Below, in pieces: positions 6,052 to 14,190 of a DNA stretch of 31,793 bases (the stretch's first letter is position 1; every line of letters starts with the position of its first letter). The notes beneath the pieces were generated by a model. It was not told the DNA's origin, did not search any database, and worked only from the letters and a program-made list of their open reading frames with translations. Location: assembly GCA_017889745.1 (NCBI GenBank), contig JAGGAG010000030.1:1-31793 (forward strand), written 5' to 3'. The position numbers were made by a program, and so were the translations under genes. This stretch comes from Gemmatimonadota bacterium. Its GTDB lineage: Bacteria > Gemmatimonadota > Gemmatimonadetes > Gemmatimonadales > GWC2-71-9.

Positions 6052-8691
6052 ATGAGCCAGCCATCACCCGCGCGTGAGCACCACGCGAAACCGTTGATGC
6101 TGCGCTGCTTGGGAGGCCTTTCGCTGGAGAACGGCGGCCGGCCGATCGTGGGTGCCGGCAACCAGCCCCAGCGACTTGCCATCCTTTCCGTCATTGCCCG
6201 CGGTGCCCAGCGGGGGGTGAGCCGGGACCGGCTGCAGGCGATGTTCTGGCCTGACAGTGATACGGAGCGAGCGCGGGGCGCCCTCAACCAGGCGCTCTAT
6301 GCGCTCCGCCGTGATGTGGGTGAGCGCGAATTCATCCTCGGCACGATCACGGTGCGCCTCAATCCGGATGCCATCGCCTGCGACGCCGGTGAATTTGAGC
6401 GCGCGCTTGATGACGGAGCGCCGGAACGAGCCGTAGGCCTGTACTCCGGTCCCTTCCTCGATGGTGTGCACGTGGATGCCACCGCAGAGTTCGAGGAGTG
6501 GGTCGAGAGCCAGCGTGAGCGATTGGCACAGCGATACGTGCTGGCACTGGAACAGCTGGCACGGGGGGCGTCGGATCGGAAGGACTTGCCAGCGGCGCTC
6601 GACTGGTGGCGGCGCCTGTGCGAGGTGGATCCGCTCAATTCGACGGCGGCTCTGGGTCTGGTGCAGGCGCTGGCCGCCACGGGCGACCGGGCCGGCGCGG
6701 TACTGCACGCGGGAAGACACCAGGAGGCGTTGCGCACCGAGCTGGACCTGCCACCTGATGCTGCGCTCGCCGCGTTCGTGGCTCTTCTGCGGACGGCACC
6801 GAAGCCGGGCGGCCACCCGGAGCCGGGCAAACACGTCGATGTCGGGGTACGCAGTGCGCCGCCGCCCGCGGCGAGCGCGGACATTCCCGTGCCCGCCGTA
6901 CATGCGGAGATCCCGGGACGGACGGCAGCGCGCCCAGCCCGCCGCCTGATCGGGGCGGCAGCTCTTGTTACCGTGCTGGGTGCGGCCTGGTTTGCGCTCG
7001 CGCGGCGCACCGATGACCTCTACGCGATCGGACGGGCGACGCAACTCACGTTCGAGCCCGGTCTCGAGATCGATCCCGCGCTCTCGCCCGATGGTCGGTC
7101 GGTTGCCTATACGGCAGGATCATTGTCGTACATGCGGATCTACGTGCGTCAGGCCGGCGGGCGCGCGGTGCGGGTTCTGGGAGACAGCAGCCCGGGTCAG
7201 CGGCGGCCGCTCTGGTCGCCCGATGGCACCCAACTGCTCTACTTGCACGGGCGGTCCACCCAGAACCTGTCGCTGGTGCCGGCGCTGGGTGGTACGCCGC
7301 GGCTGATCGCGCCCGGCTACGTGACATCGGCGGCCTGGGCTCCGGATGGCCGCCGCGTAGCCTACGTGCGCAAGGACACCTTGTACGTGCAGTCGATCGA
7401 CGGGGGGGACGCCCGCGTCATCGGCTACTACAACTCGATGTACGCACTGGCGTGGTCGCCCGATGGCAAGCGCATTGCCTTTGCCGCCGGCAACTCCAAG
7501 TTTGCGATTTCGGACCTGTCGGCATTCGGGACCACCGGGCCGAGTGAGATCCTCGTGGTCCCGGCCGACGGCGGCCGGCCAGTCGCAGTAACGGATCTGG
7601 GCTCTCAGAATGTCAGCCCGGCGTGGGCGCCGGACAGCCGTCGGCTGTTGTTCGTCTCCGATCGTGACGGGCCCCGCGACGTCTACGTGGTGCGGCTTGG
7701 CTCCTCGGGAGCACCGGCAGGACCGGCGACGCGCCTCACCGTGGGCCTCTCGCCGCACTCGATCTCGCTGTCGGCCGATGGGCGGCGCCTGGCTTACTCC
7801 GCCTTCGAGCAGCGTTCGAACATCTGGGCAATGCCCATCTCACCCGGCATCCCGCTCTCACAGTCGGCCGCCATCCCCGTGACCACGGGCAGCCAGTTTA
7901 TCGAAGACATGTCGGTTTCGGGTGACGGAAAGCGGCTCTATTTCGATTCCGGTCGTGAGGGCAATGCCGACATCTACCGCATGGCCTTGCCGGACGGTGA
8001 CCCGGTGCGACTCACGCGGGATCCTGCCGGCGACTACTACCCGAGTGAGTCTCCCGACGGGCGGTGGATCGCATTCTACTCCCTGCGATACGGATCGCGG
8101 GACATCATGGTAATGCCCACCGACGGGGGCGCGCCCCAGCGCGTGACGACGGACACACTCGACGAACTCTGGCCCCGCTGGTCACCCGACAGCAGGTCCC
8201 TGATCTATGCCCTGGAGGACCAGAGTAACCGGAGTGGCCTCAACGGGATGTACGTGATCTTGCGCGATACGAGTGGGCTCTGGGGACAACCGCGGCGGGT
8301 TTCCCTGATTGCGAACGAACCAGCGTGGTCCCCGGACGGCCGGACGCTGCTGGTGGCCTTTGACCCGGTGGTCTGGGCCATTCCCGCTCAGGGTGGTCCA
8401 CAGCGGCAGATCTACGCGCCGCGGCCTGGCACGGACGATCCCGGCATTGAGGTCGCCCAGTGGATGCCTGACGGCCAGACGCTCGTGATGAAGTCACACG
8501 ATCAGAACGACATCGCATCCTTCTGGTCCATGCCGGCGGCGGGTGGTCAACTCCGGTTGCTTGGGCGCCTCGAAGATCCGTCGCGCGCCTCCCCACGCGA
8601 CGAACTGGTGACCGACGGGAGGCGGCTCTACTTCACCATCCATGACCGGCAGAGCGACATCTACGTGACCGAGATGTCCGGCCTGCAATAA
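6052..8691 (+). CDS. SARP/BTAD transcriptional regulator fused to a TM segment and TolB-like beta-propeller
   Basis: About 879 residues. Residues 15-105 form a winged-helix DNA-binding region (LRCLGGLSLENGGRP, then LQAMFWPDSD and LNQALYALRRDVGE). Residues 108-250 form the bacterial transcriptional activator (BTAD) helical repeat domain. A Pro-rich linker leads to one membrane segment near residues 299-317 (IGAAALVTVLGAAWFALA). The rest carries about eleven WSPDG-type propeller blades (WSPDGTQLLY, WAPDGRRVAY, WSPDGKRIAF and others), a TolB/PD40-like propeller probably outside the cytoplasm. The layout suggests a one-component membrane regulator like CadC or ToxR, sensing with the propeller and binding DNA inside. 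The open frame extends upstream to 5944, but a candidate promoter overlaps that part. The ATG at 6097 is an alternative start. Ligand and targets are unknown. Confidence 0.82.
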   Translation: MSQPSPAREHHAKPLMLRCLGGLSLENGGRPIVGAGNQPQRLAILSVIARGAQRGVSRDRLQAMFWPDSDTERARGALNQALYALRRDVGEREFILGTITVRLNPDAIACDAGEFERALDDGAPERAVGLYSGPFLDGVHVDATAEFEEWVESQRERLAQRYVLALEQLARGASDRKDLPAALDWWRRLCEVDPLNSTAALGLVQALAATGDRAGAVLHAGRHQEALRTELDLPPDAALAAFVALLRTAPKPGGHPEPGKHVDVGVRSAPPPAASADIPVPAVHAEIPGRTAARPARRLIGAAALVTVLGAAWFALARRTDDLYAIGRATQLTFEPGLEIDPALSPDGRSVAYTAGSLSYMRIYVRQAGGRAVRVLGDSSPGQRRPLWSPDGTQLLYLHGRSTQNLSLVPALGGTPRLIAPGYVTSAAWAPDGRRVAYVRKDTLYVQSIDGGDARVIGYYNSMYALAWSPDGKRIAFAAGNSKFAISDLSAFGTTGPSEILVVPADGGRPVAVTDLGSQNVSPAWAPDSRRLLFVSDRDGPRDVYVVRLGSSGAPAGPATRLTVGLSPHSISLSADGRRLAYSAFEQRSNIWAMPISPGIPLSQSAAIPVTTGSQFIEDMSVSGDGKRLYFDSGREGNADIYRMALPDGDPVRLTRDPAGDYYPSESPDGRWIAFYSLRYGSRDIMVMPTDGGAPQRVTTDTLDELWPRWSPDSRSLIYALEDQSNRSGLNGMYVILRDTSGLWGQPRRVSLIANEPAWSPDGRTLLVAFDPVVWAIPAQGGPQRQIYAPRPGTDDPGIEVAQWMPDGQTLVMKSHDQNDIASFWSMPAAGGQLRLLGRLEDPSRASPRDELVTDGRRLYFTIHDRQSDIYVTEMSGLQ

Positions 8692-8725
8692 GGTCGGCCG
8701 CTCCTCATCGCGAATCCTGAGTTGG

Positions 8726-9205
8726 TCAGGGCGGCAACTGATGAGTGCTCTGAGCGCCGGCCAGCCGCTTGCGCGTAACGGCGGCGTGGGCGGAGCTGGC
8801 GAGGATGCCGCTGCCGGCGGCACTGATGATCCCGAGGCCGAGCAAGGGGAGGTACGCGGCGGCAGGTGCACCGAACAGCAGGCCGAGCGCGGTGAACAGG
8901 ACGGCGGGCGCCGCTCCGCCAAGGATGCTCCAGAGCGCAATACGGCGTGTGGATATCCCTTCGGCGCGATGCCCGCGCTCGACTCGCGCGAGCAACAGAC
9001 CCAGGTACAGGCCCGAGATCGAACCCAGTGCGCCGTAGGCTATCGCGTTGTTCACGACCCAGCCGACGGGCGTGCCACCGGCGGACGAGAGCTCGGGACT
9101 CATGACCCAGCGCACCACCGCGACTGCACCACCAAGCACCGTCCACGCCAACGCCCAGACGCCGGCAAGCCTGAGCAGCGCCCGGAACTGCTGCGAGAAG
9201 ACCAT
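8726..9205 (-). CDS. Hypothetical multi-pass membrane protein
   Basis: This 159-residue protein has about four predicted membrane segments (around residues 10-33, 48-70, 86-108 and 112-135), with Arg-rich loops such as ARVERGHR and a cytoplasmic-looking C-terminal tail. I recognise no family. AAGGAG lies 7 nt before the ATG. The gene follows glycerate kinase by only 24 bp on the same strand, so they are probably co-transcribed, but nothing in the sequence ties it to the serine cycle. Its 3' end converges on the SARP-propeller gene with 34 bp between stops. Confidence 0.6.
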   Translation of the reverse strand: MVFSQQFRALLRLAGVWALAWTVLGGAVAVVRWVMSPELSSAGGTPVGWVVNNAIAYGALGSISGLYLGLLLARVERGHRAEGISTRRIALWSILGGAAPAVLFTALGLLFGAPAAAYLPLLGLGIISAAGSGILASSAHAAVTRKRLAGAQSTHQLPP

Positions 9206-9229
9206 CGCACGTCTCCTTCTTGCACCTCC

Positions 9230-10561
9230 TTACCCCACGCCGATCACCACATCCATGACGTTGGTGCCCGTGAGCCCTGGCCGGAAGAGCGCGCCGGCCG
9301 CGGCGAGGGCAGGGTAGGCGTCGTGGCGGGAAAGGTCCGCGGCCGGATCCCGGCCGGCCGCCGTAATGGTCGCCCAGGTGGACCCGTCCACGATCGCCCC
9401 GGCTGCATCGGTCGGCCCGTCGCGTCCGTCGGTTCCGGCCGCGAGGATCGAAATGCCGCTCGTTCCGGCGAGCGTGCGCGCCGCGGCGAGCGCCAATTCC
9501 TGGCTTCTTCCCCCCAGTCCGTGATCGCGTCCGAGCGTCACCGTGGTCTCACCCCCGAGAATCACGCAACGCCTTGCGGCCCCTTGCGTTCCGGGAGCTT
9601 GTGAATAATTTCTCAAAGTCGCGGCTACACTGGTTCCGGCCCGGCTCGCCTCGCCACTGAGTGGAGTCGGGTCGATCTGCGCAACCAGGCCCAACGCTGC
9701 CGCACGGAGGCTCGCCGCCTCGACGGCGCGCCTATTACTCGACACAATCTCCGTAACCACCGAGGTGAAGGCCGGATGATCCGGCTTCGGTGTTTCCGGT
9801 CGCGTGCCATCTGCGGTTTCCGCCACGAGCGTGCGCAGGGAGGCCGGCAGGCGAGGCCAGAGGCCCGCAGCCTCCAGGTCCCGCCGGACTTCGGCGGCGG
9901 TGGCAGGATCGGGGACGCAGGGTCCAGAGCCGATGGAAGGAAGGTCGTCGCCGATCACGTCGGAGACGACGAACTGCCTTACCGAAGCGCCTTGCAGGGC
10001 CGCGGCGAGCTTGCCGCCTCCCCACCGGGTGAAGCGTTTGCGGACCTGGTTCATGGCGCTGATGTCGAGGCCGGAGCCGAGCAGCAGCCGGTAGAGTTCG
10101 CGAAGGTCGCCGTGCGGTATCCCCTCGAGCGGCGCCCCGACGAGGCTGGTGGTGCCGCCGGAGAGAAGGACCCAGACGCTGTCGCCCGGCTGGATGCGGG
10201 CGGTGAGCTGGCCCAACGCCGCGGCGGCGGCCAGCGAACCCTGGCCGGGTTCGGGGTGGTCGCCCACGGCAACGGGGATTGCAGGGTGCGGTGCGGGAGC
10301 CGGGGCAGGCGCGACGACCAGTCCACCGGTGACCGCCAGGCCGGCGTGTTCTGCGACGCGGACCGCGGACTCGGCCATGGGGATCGCGGCCTTGCCCAGC
10401 GCCACGATCCAGAGCCGGTGCCCGCGCGCCGCGGCGAGATGCCCGCGCGACTCGAGCGCCGTGGCCACGGCCGGACCGGGGTCCACGGCCGCCACGGCGG
10501 CGCGATACAGGTCCTCCAGCAGCGCGCGGTCGGGCGTGCGGGCGGGTAAGTTCTCAATCAT
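9230..10561 (-). CDS. gckA: Glycerate 2-kinase (DUF4147/MOFRL family)
   Basis: About 443 residues in two parts: an N-terminal DUF4147 domain (LWIVALGKAAIPMAESA, then VWVLLSGGTTSLVGAP and RKRFTRWGGGKLA) and a C-terminal MOFRL domain (CVILGGETTVTLGRDHGLGG and AAGTDGRDGPTDAAGAIVDG). This family phosphorylates D-glycerate with ATP to 2-phosphoglycerate, the glycerate kinase step of the serine cycle. The open frame extends to 10801, but that part lies inside the divergent aminotransferase gene. The ATG at 10561 begins MIENLPARTPDRALLEDLYR, the normal family start, and a TATATT lies about 40 bp upstream of it. Its partner genes start 129 bp away on the other strand, so context and family agree. Confidence 0.9.
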   Translation of the reverse strand: MIENLPARTPDRALLEDLYRAAVAAVDPGPAVATALESRGHLAAARGHRLWIVALGKAAIPMAESAVRVAEHAGLAVTGGLVVAPAPAPAPHPAIPVAVGDHPEPGQGSLAAAAALGQLTARIQPGDSVWVLLSGGTTSLVGAPLEGIPHGDLRELYRLLLGSGLDISAMNQVRKRFTRWGGGKLAAALQGASVRQFVVSDVIGDDLPSIGSGPCVPDPATAAEVRRDLEAAGLWPRLPASLRTLVAETADGTRPETPKPDHPAFTSVVTEIVSSNRRAVEAASLRAAALGLVAQIDPTPLSGEASRAGTSVAATLRNYSQAPGTQGAARRCVILGGETTVTLGRDHGLGGRSQELALAAARTLAGTSGISILAAGTDGRDGPTDAAGAIVDGSTWATITAAGRDPAADLSRHDAYPALAAAGALFRPGLTGTNVMDVVIGVG

Positions 10562-10599
10562 GAAGTCTTGCAGGCTGGTGTTGGGTCGCTGAGCGGTTG

Positions 10600-10605
10600 A
10601 ATATA
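10600..10605 (-). promoter_or_regulatory. Candidate -10 element for glycerate kinase
   Basis: The minus strand reads TATATT here, the only AT-rich patch in the spacer between the divergent glycerate kinase and serine-glyoxylate aminotransferase genes. It lies about 40 bp before the kinase ATG. No good -35 hexamer is visible at 16-18 bp, and the near-palindromic patch could serve either strand or bind a regulator. Confidence 0.28.
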
Positions 10606-10689
10606 CCAGCAGCGGACGTCGCGCTGCTCGGGGTGAGCCGGGGCCCAGTGAGGCCACGCGTTGTTTCCTATTTCCGGTGAGGTTTGGCA

Positions 10690-11931
10690 ATGTCGGGTCG
10701 CAATCTTCTCTTCGTGCCGGGGCCAACCAATTCCCCCGACAGAATCCTCCGGGCGATGCACGTCCCGATGGAGGATCACCGTTCGTCGTCGTTCCCCGCA
10801 CTCGTCGGGCCCATCCTCAGCGACCTCAAGAAGGTCTTCAAGACGGAAACCGGGCAGGCGATCGTGTTCCCCGGCACGGGCACCGGTGGCTGGGAATCGG
10901 CGCTGGTGAATACGCTGTCGCCGGGCGACAAGGTGCTCTCATTCCGCTACGGCCAGTTCAGCCACCTCTGGATCGACATGATGCAGCGTCTCGGCCTCGA
11001 CGTCACCGCGGTGGATGTCGAGTGGGGCGAGGGCGCCCCGCCCGAGACGATCCACGAGCTGCTGAGCAAGGACACGAAGCACGAGTACAAGGCGGTGTGC
11101 GTGGTGCACAACGAGACCGCCACGGGCGTGACGAGCGACATCGGTGCCGTGCGGAAGGCGATCGACGCGGCGAAGCACCCGGCGCTCCTGTTCGTGGACA
11201 GTGTGTCGGGACTCGCGAGCCTCGACTTCCGCATGGACGAGTGGAAGGTGGACATCTGCGTCACCGGGTCGCAGAAGGGCTTCATGCTGCCCGCCGGCGC
11301 CGGGATCGTCTGTGCCAGCCCGCGCGCGATCGAGCAGGGCAAGACGGCGAAGCTGCCGCGCTGCTACTGGAGCTTCGAGGACATGCTGAAGGCGAACGCG
11401 ACGGGCTACTTCCCGTACACGCCATCCATCCCGATGCTCTACGGCCTGCGCGAGGCGCTCAACATGCTCTTCGAGGAAGGTTTGGAGAACGTCTTCGCCC
11501 GGCATCATCGCCTGGCCGAGGGCTGTCGCCGCGCGGTGAAGGCGTGGGGGCTCTCCGTCTGTGCCCGGGCGCCCAGGTGGTATTCCGACACGGTGAGCGC
11601 CATCATGGTGCCCGCCGGCTTCAACGGTGGCGACGTGATCGACGTGGCCTACCGCCGCTACAACTTCGCGCTCGGCGCCGGCCTGAATAAGATGGCCGGC
11701 AAGCTCTACCGGATCGGCCACCTCGGCGACCTGAACGAGATCACGCTGCTGGCCGGCATCGGCGGCGCCGAGATGGCCATGAGCGACGTAGGCATCAAGG
11801 TGGATCTCGGCAGCGGCGTCGCGGCCGCGCAGAAGTACTGGCTGGAGACCGCTACGCCACTCCCGGCGAAAAAGGTGGCCGGGCCCGCCGAGTCGGCGGC
11901 GCCGGCCCGGCGGCCGGCGGGGGTCGCGTGA
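10690..11931 (+). CDS. sgaA: Serine-glyoxylate aminotransferase
   Basis: This 413-residue class V (fold type I) PLP enzyme opens MSGRNLLFVPGPTNSPDRIL. VTGSQKGFMLPAG places the PLP-binding lysine at about residue 196. PGTGTGGWESALVNTL (cofactor phosphate site) and LLFVDSVSGLASLDF (Asp170 facing the PLP ring) match the family, and the GSQKGFMLPAG block is typical of serine-glyoxylate rather than alanine-glyoxylate enzymes. It converts serine and glyoxylate to hydroxypyruvate and glycine. GGTGAGG lies 7 nt before the ATG, so I prefer it to the TTG at 10684. The last 25 residues are an Ala/Pro-rich tail. The stop overlaps the next gene's GTG (GTGA). It is the first gene of the serine-cycle operon. 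Confidence 0.93.
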   Translation: MSGRNLLFVPGPTNSPDRILRAMHVPMEDHRSSSFPALVGPILSDLKKVFKTETGQAIVFPGTGTGGWESALVNTLSPGDKVLSFRYGQFSHLWIDMMQRLGLDVTAVDVEWGEGAPPETIHELLSKDTKHEYKAVCVVHNETATGVTSDIGAVRKAIDAAKHPALLFVDSVSGLASLDFRMDEWKVDICVTGSQKGFMLPAGAGIVCASPRAIEQGKTAKLPRCYWSFEDMLKANATGYFPYTPSIPMLYGLREALNMLFEEGLENVFARHHRLAEGCRRAVKAWGLSVCARAPRWYSDTVSAIMVPAGFNGGDVIDVAYRRYNFALGAGLNKMAGKLYRIGHLGDLNEITLLAGIGGAEMAMSDVGIKVDLGSGVAAAQKYWLETATPLPAKKVAGPAESAAPARRPAGVA

Positions 11932-12878
11932 GCTTCACGCGGTACGAGCCCGCCCGGACACGCCTGCAGCGCAGCACGCTGGCGGTTCCGGGCTCCCAGC
12001 CGCAGATGTTCGCCAAGGCCCTCGAGAGCGAGGCAGACACCGTCTTCCTCGACCTCGAGGACGCGGTCGCCCCGGCCGACAAGGAGCAGGCGCGCCTCAA
12101 CGTGATTGCGTCGCTCCTCGAGCATGACTGGCGGGCCGGCGGGAAGACGATCATGGTGCGGGTCAACGGCATCGACACGCACTACTTCTATCGCGACATC
12201 GTGGACGTCATCGAGCAGGCGGGACACCGCCTCGACCTGGTGCTCATCCCCAAGGTCGGCGTGCCGGCCGACGTCTACCTTACCGATGCGCTGCTGACAC
12301 AGATCGAGGCGGCGAAAGGCATCTCGCACCGCATCGGTCTCGAGGTGCTCATCGAGACGTCGCTGGGCATGGCCAACGTCGAGGCCATCGCGCAGTCGAG
12401 CAAGCGCCTCGAGGCGATGCATTTCGGCGTCGCGGACTATGCGGCGAGCGTTCGCGCGCGCACGGTGAACATCGGGGGGCTCAACCCCGACTACCCCGGT
12501 GACCAGTGGCATTTTGCGCTGTCGCGGATGACCGTGGCGTGCCGGGCCTATGGCCTCCGCGCCATCGACGGCCCATTCGGGGACATCAAGGACCCCGACG
12601 GATACGTGCTGGCCGCCAGGCGTGATGCTGCGCTTGGTATCGAGGGCAAGTGGGCGATCCACCCGTCGCAGGTCGCGCTCGCGAACGGGGTATTCTCGCC
12701 GCCCGTGGCCGAGGTGGACCGGGCTCGACGCATTCTCGCCGCCCTCGACGAGGCGGCCAGGGCGGGGAAGGGCGCGGCTCAGCTCGACGGGAGGATGATC
12801 GACGCGGCCAGCGCCCGGCAGGCCCAGGTGATCGTCGAGATCGGGGAGAAGGTGGCGGCCAGGATGAAAACCGCGTAA
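11928..12878 (+). CDS. mcl: Malyl-CoA lyase (CoA ester lyase)
   Basis: This 316-residue member of the CitE/malyl-CoA lyase family shows LAVPGSQPQMFAKALESEAD, FLDLEDAVAP (Glu44, Asp45), MVRVNGIDTHY (Arg78, CoA/substrate contact), LEVLIETSLGMANV (Glu143) and FGVADYAAS (Asp170), the pair that binds Mg2+. The C-terminal DGPFGDIKDPDGY and GKWAIHPSQ blocks are very close to the Methylobacterium malyl-CoA lyase as I remember it. It splits malyl-CoA into acetyl-CoA and glyoxylate, the step that regenerates the aminotransferase substrate. It starts with GTG overlapping the upstream TGA by 4 nt. A repeat hairpin follows the stop. Confidence 0.93.
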   Translation: MSFTRYEPARTRLQRSTLAVPGSQPQMFAKALESEADTVFLDLEDAVAPADKEQARLNVIASLLEHDWRAGGKTIMVRVNGIDTHYFYRDIVDVIEQAGHRLDLVLIPKVGVPADVYLTDALLTQIEAAKGISHRIGLEVLIETSLGMANVEAIAQSSKRLEAMHFGVADYAASVRARTVNIGGLNPDYPGDQWHFALSRMTVACRAYGLRAIDGPFGDIKDPDGYVLAARRDAALGIEGKWAIHPSQVALANGVFSPPVAEVDRARRILAALDEAARAGKGAAQLDGRMIDAASARQAQVIVEIGEKVAARMKTA

Positions 12879-12880
12879 GT

Positions 12881-12951
12881 GGTAAGCGGTAAGCAGTGAG
12901 CGGGCCGTGCCCGCCGTCATCCTGCTCACCGCTCGCCGCTTACCGCTCACG
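12881..12951. repeat. Heptamer GGTRAGC repeat forming an intra-operon hairpin
   Basis: Three direct units (GGTAAGC, GGTAAGC, AGTGAGC at 12881-12901) are followed by a 22-nt spacer and four inverted units (GCTCACC, GCTCGCC, GCTTACC, GCTCACG at 12924-12951). The two halves can fold on each other, and the spacer holds an inner GC-rich inverted pair (GGGC/GCCC). It fills most of the 112-bp gap between mcl and mtkA and starts 3 bp after the mcl stop. There is no T-tract, so it may be an RNA stability or processing element or simply a dispersed genomic repeat. Confidence 0.75.
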
Positions 12952-12990
12952 CAGTTCTGACTCAGCGTCGCTTCGCACGGAGACCTCGCA

Positions 12991-14187
12991 GTGGACATCC
13001 ATGAATATCAGGCCAAGGAACTCCTCGCCGGCTTCGGCGTCGCCATCCCGCGGGGCGGGGTGGCCTACAGCCCCGAACAGGCGGTGTATCGCGCCTCGGA
13101 AATCGGCGGCACGCGCTGGGCGGTGAAGGCGCAGATCCATTCGGGCGCGCGGGGCAAGGCGGGCGGCGTGAAGATCTGCAGCACCGAGGACGAAGTGCGG
13201 CAGGCCGCCAAGGCGCTCCTCGGGAAGCGGCTCATCACCCACCAGACCGGCCCCGAGGGCCGCGTGGTGCACCGGCTCTACATCGAGCAGGCGGTGCCGA
13301 TCGAGCGCGAGCTGTACGTCGGCCTCGTCCTCGACCGGAAGAGCGAGCGCATCATGGTCGTCGCCGCGCCGCAGGGCGGCATGGAGATCGAGGACATCGC
13401 CAGGTCCTCGCCCAACGCCATCCTGCGCGAGGTGGTGGAGCCGGCGATCGGCATGACGGCGTTCCAGGCCCGGGAGCTCGCCTTCGGACTGGGCCTCGGG
13501 CCGGCGCAGGTGAGCCGCGCCGTGACCACGCTGCTCGGCGCCTATCGCGCTTTCCGCGACCTCGACGCGACGATGGTCGAGATCAATCCGCTGGTAGTGA
13601 CGAAGGACGGCTCCCTCCTGGCCCTCGACGCCAAGATGACCTTCGACGACAACGCGCTCTTCCGCCGGCCCAACGTGTCCGAACTCCGCGACTACGCCGA
13701 GGAGGACCCGCGCGAGGCCCAGGCGGGGGAATACGGGCTCAACTACGTGGCGCTCGACGGCAACATCGGCTGCATCATCAATGGCGCGGGCCTCGCCATG
13801 GCCACGATGGACATGATCAAGCACGCCGGCGGCGAGCCCGCCAACTTCCTCGACGTGGGCGGCGGTGCCAGTCCCGAGCGCGTGGCGGCGGCATTCCGGC
13901 TCGTCCTGGCTGATCCCAAGATCGAGGCGATGCTGGTGAACATCTTTGCCGGCATCAACCGTTGCGACTGGGTGGCGCAGGGCGTGGTGCAGGCCACCCG
14001 TGAGACCCAGCTCAAGATCCCGCTCGTGGTGCGGCTCGCGGGCACCAACGTGGTCGAGGGACAGAAGATCCTGAAGGACAGCGGGCTGCCGATCATCACC
14101 GCCGACTCGCTGGCCGAGGCCGCGGATCGGGTGGTGAAGGCGATGAACGACGCGAAGGGGCGGACTACTGCGGCGGGGAGGGCCTGA
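12991..14187 (+). CDS. mtkA: Malate-CoA ligase (malate thiokinase) beta subunit
   Basis: This 398-residue ATP-grasp protein opens MDIHEYQAKELLAGFGVAIP and continues WAVKAQIHSGARGKAGGVK, the succinyl-CoA synthetase beta fold. FLDVGGGASPERVAAAFRLV and LVNIFAGINRCDWVAQG are the usual C-terminal CoA-ligase domain. Succinyl-CoA synthetase has closely related motifs, but VINGAGLAMATMDMIKHAGG with DNALFRRPNV, and the location between malyl-CoA lyase and hydroxypyruvate reductase, point to malate-CoA ligase. With MtkB it forms malyl-CoA from malate, CoA and ATP. The start is GTG, with GGAG about 9 nt upstream. Only 3 bp separate it from mtkB. Confidence 0.9.
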   Translation: MDIHEYQAKELLAGFGVAIPRGGVAYSPEQAVYRASEIGGTRWAVKAQIHSGARGKAGGVKICSTEDEVRQAAKALLGKRLITHQTGPEGRVVHRLYIEQAVPIERELYVGLVLDRKSERIMVVAAPQGGMEIEDIARSSPNAILREVVEPAIGMTAFQARELAFGLGLGPAQVSRAVTTLLGAYRAFRDLDATMVEINPLVVTKDGSLLALDAKMTFDDNALFRRPNVSELRDYAEEDPREAQAGEYGLNYVALDGNIGCIINGAGLAMATMDMIKHAGGEPANFLDVGGGASPERVAAAFRLVLADPKIEAMLVNIFAGINRCDWVAQGVVQATRETQLKIPLVVRLAGTNVVEGQKILKDSGLPIITADSLAEAADRVVKAMNDAKGRTTAAGRA

Positions 14188-14190
14188 GCC

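Noticed and set aside
12881..12951. CRISPR-like array
   Set aside because: Units are 7 bp, adjacent and in both orientations, with no unique spacers of constant length and no cas genes.
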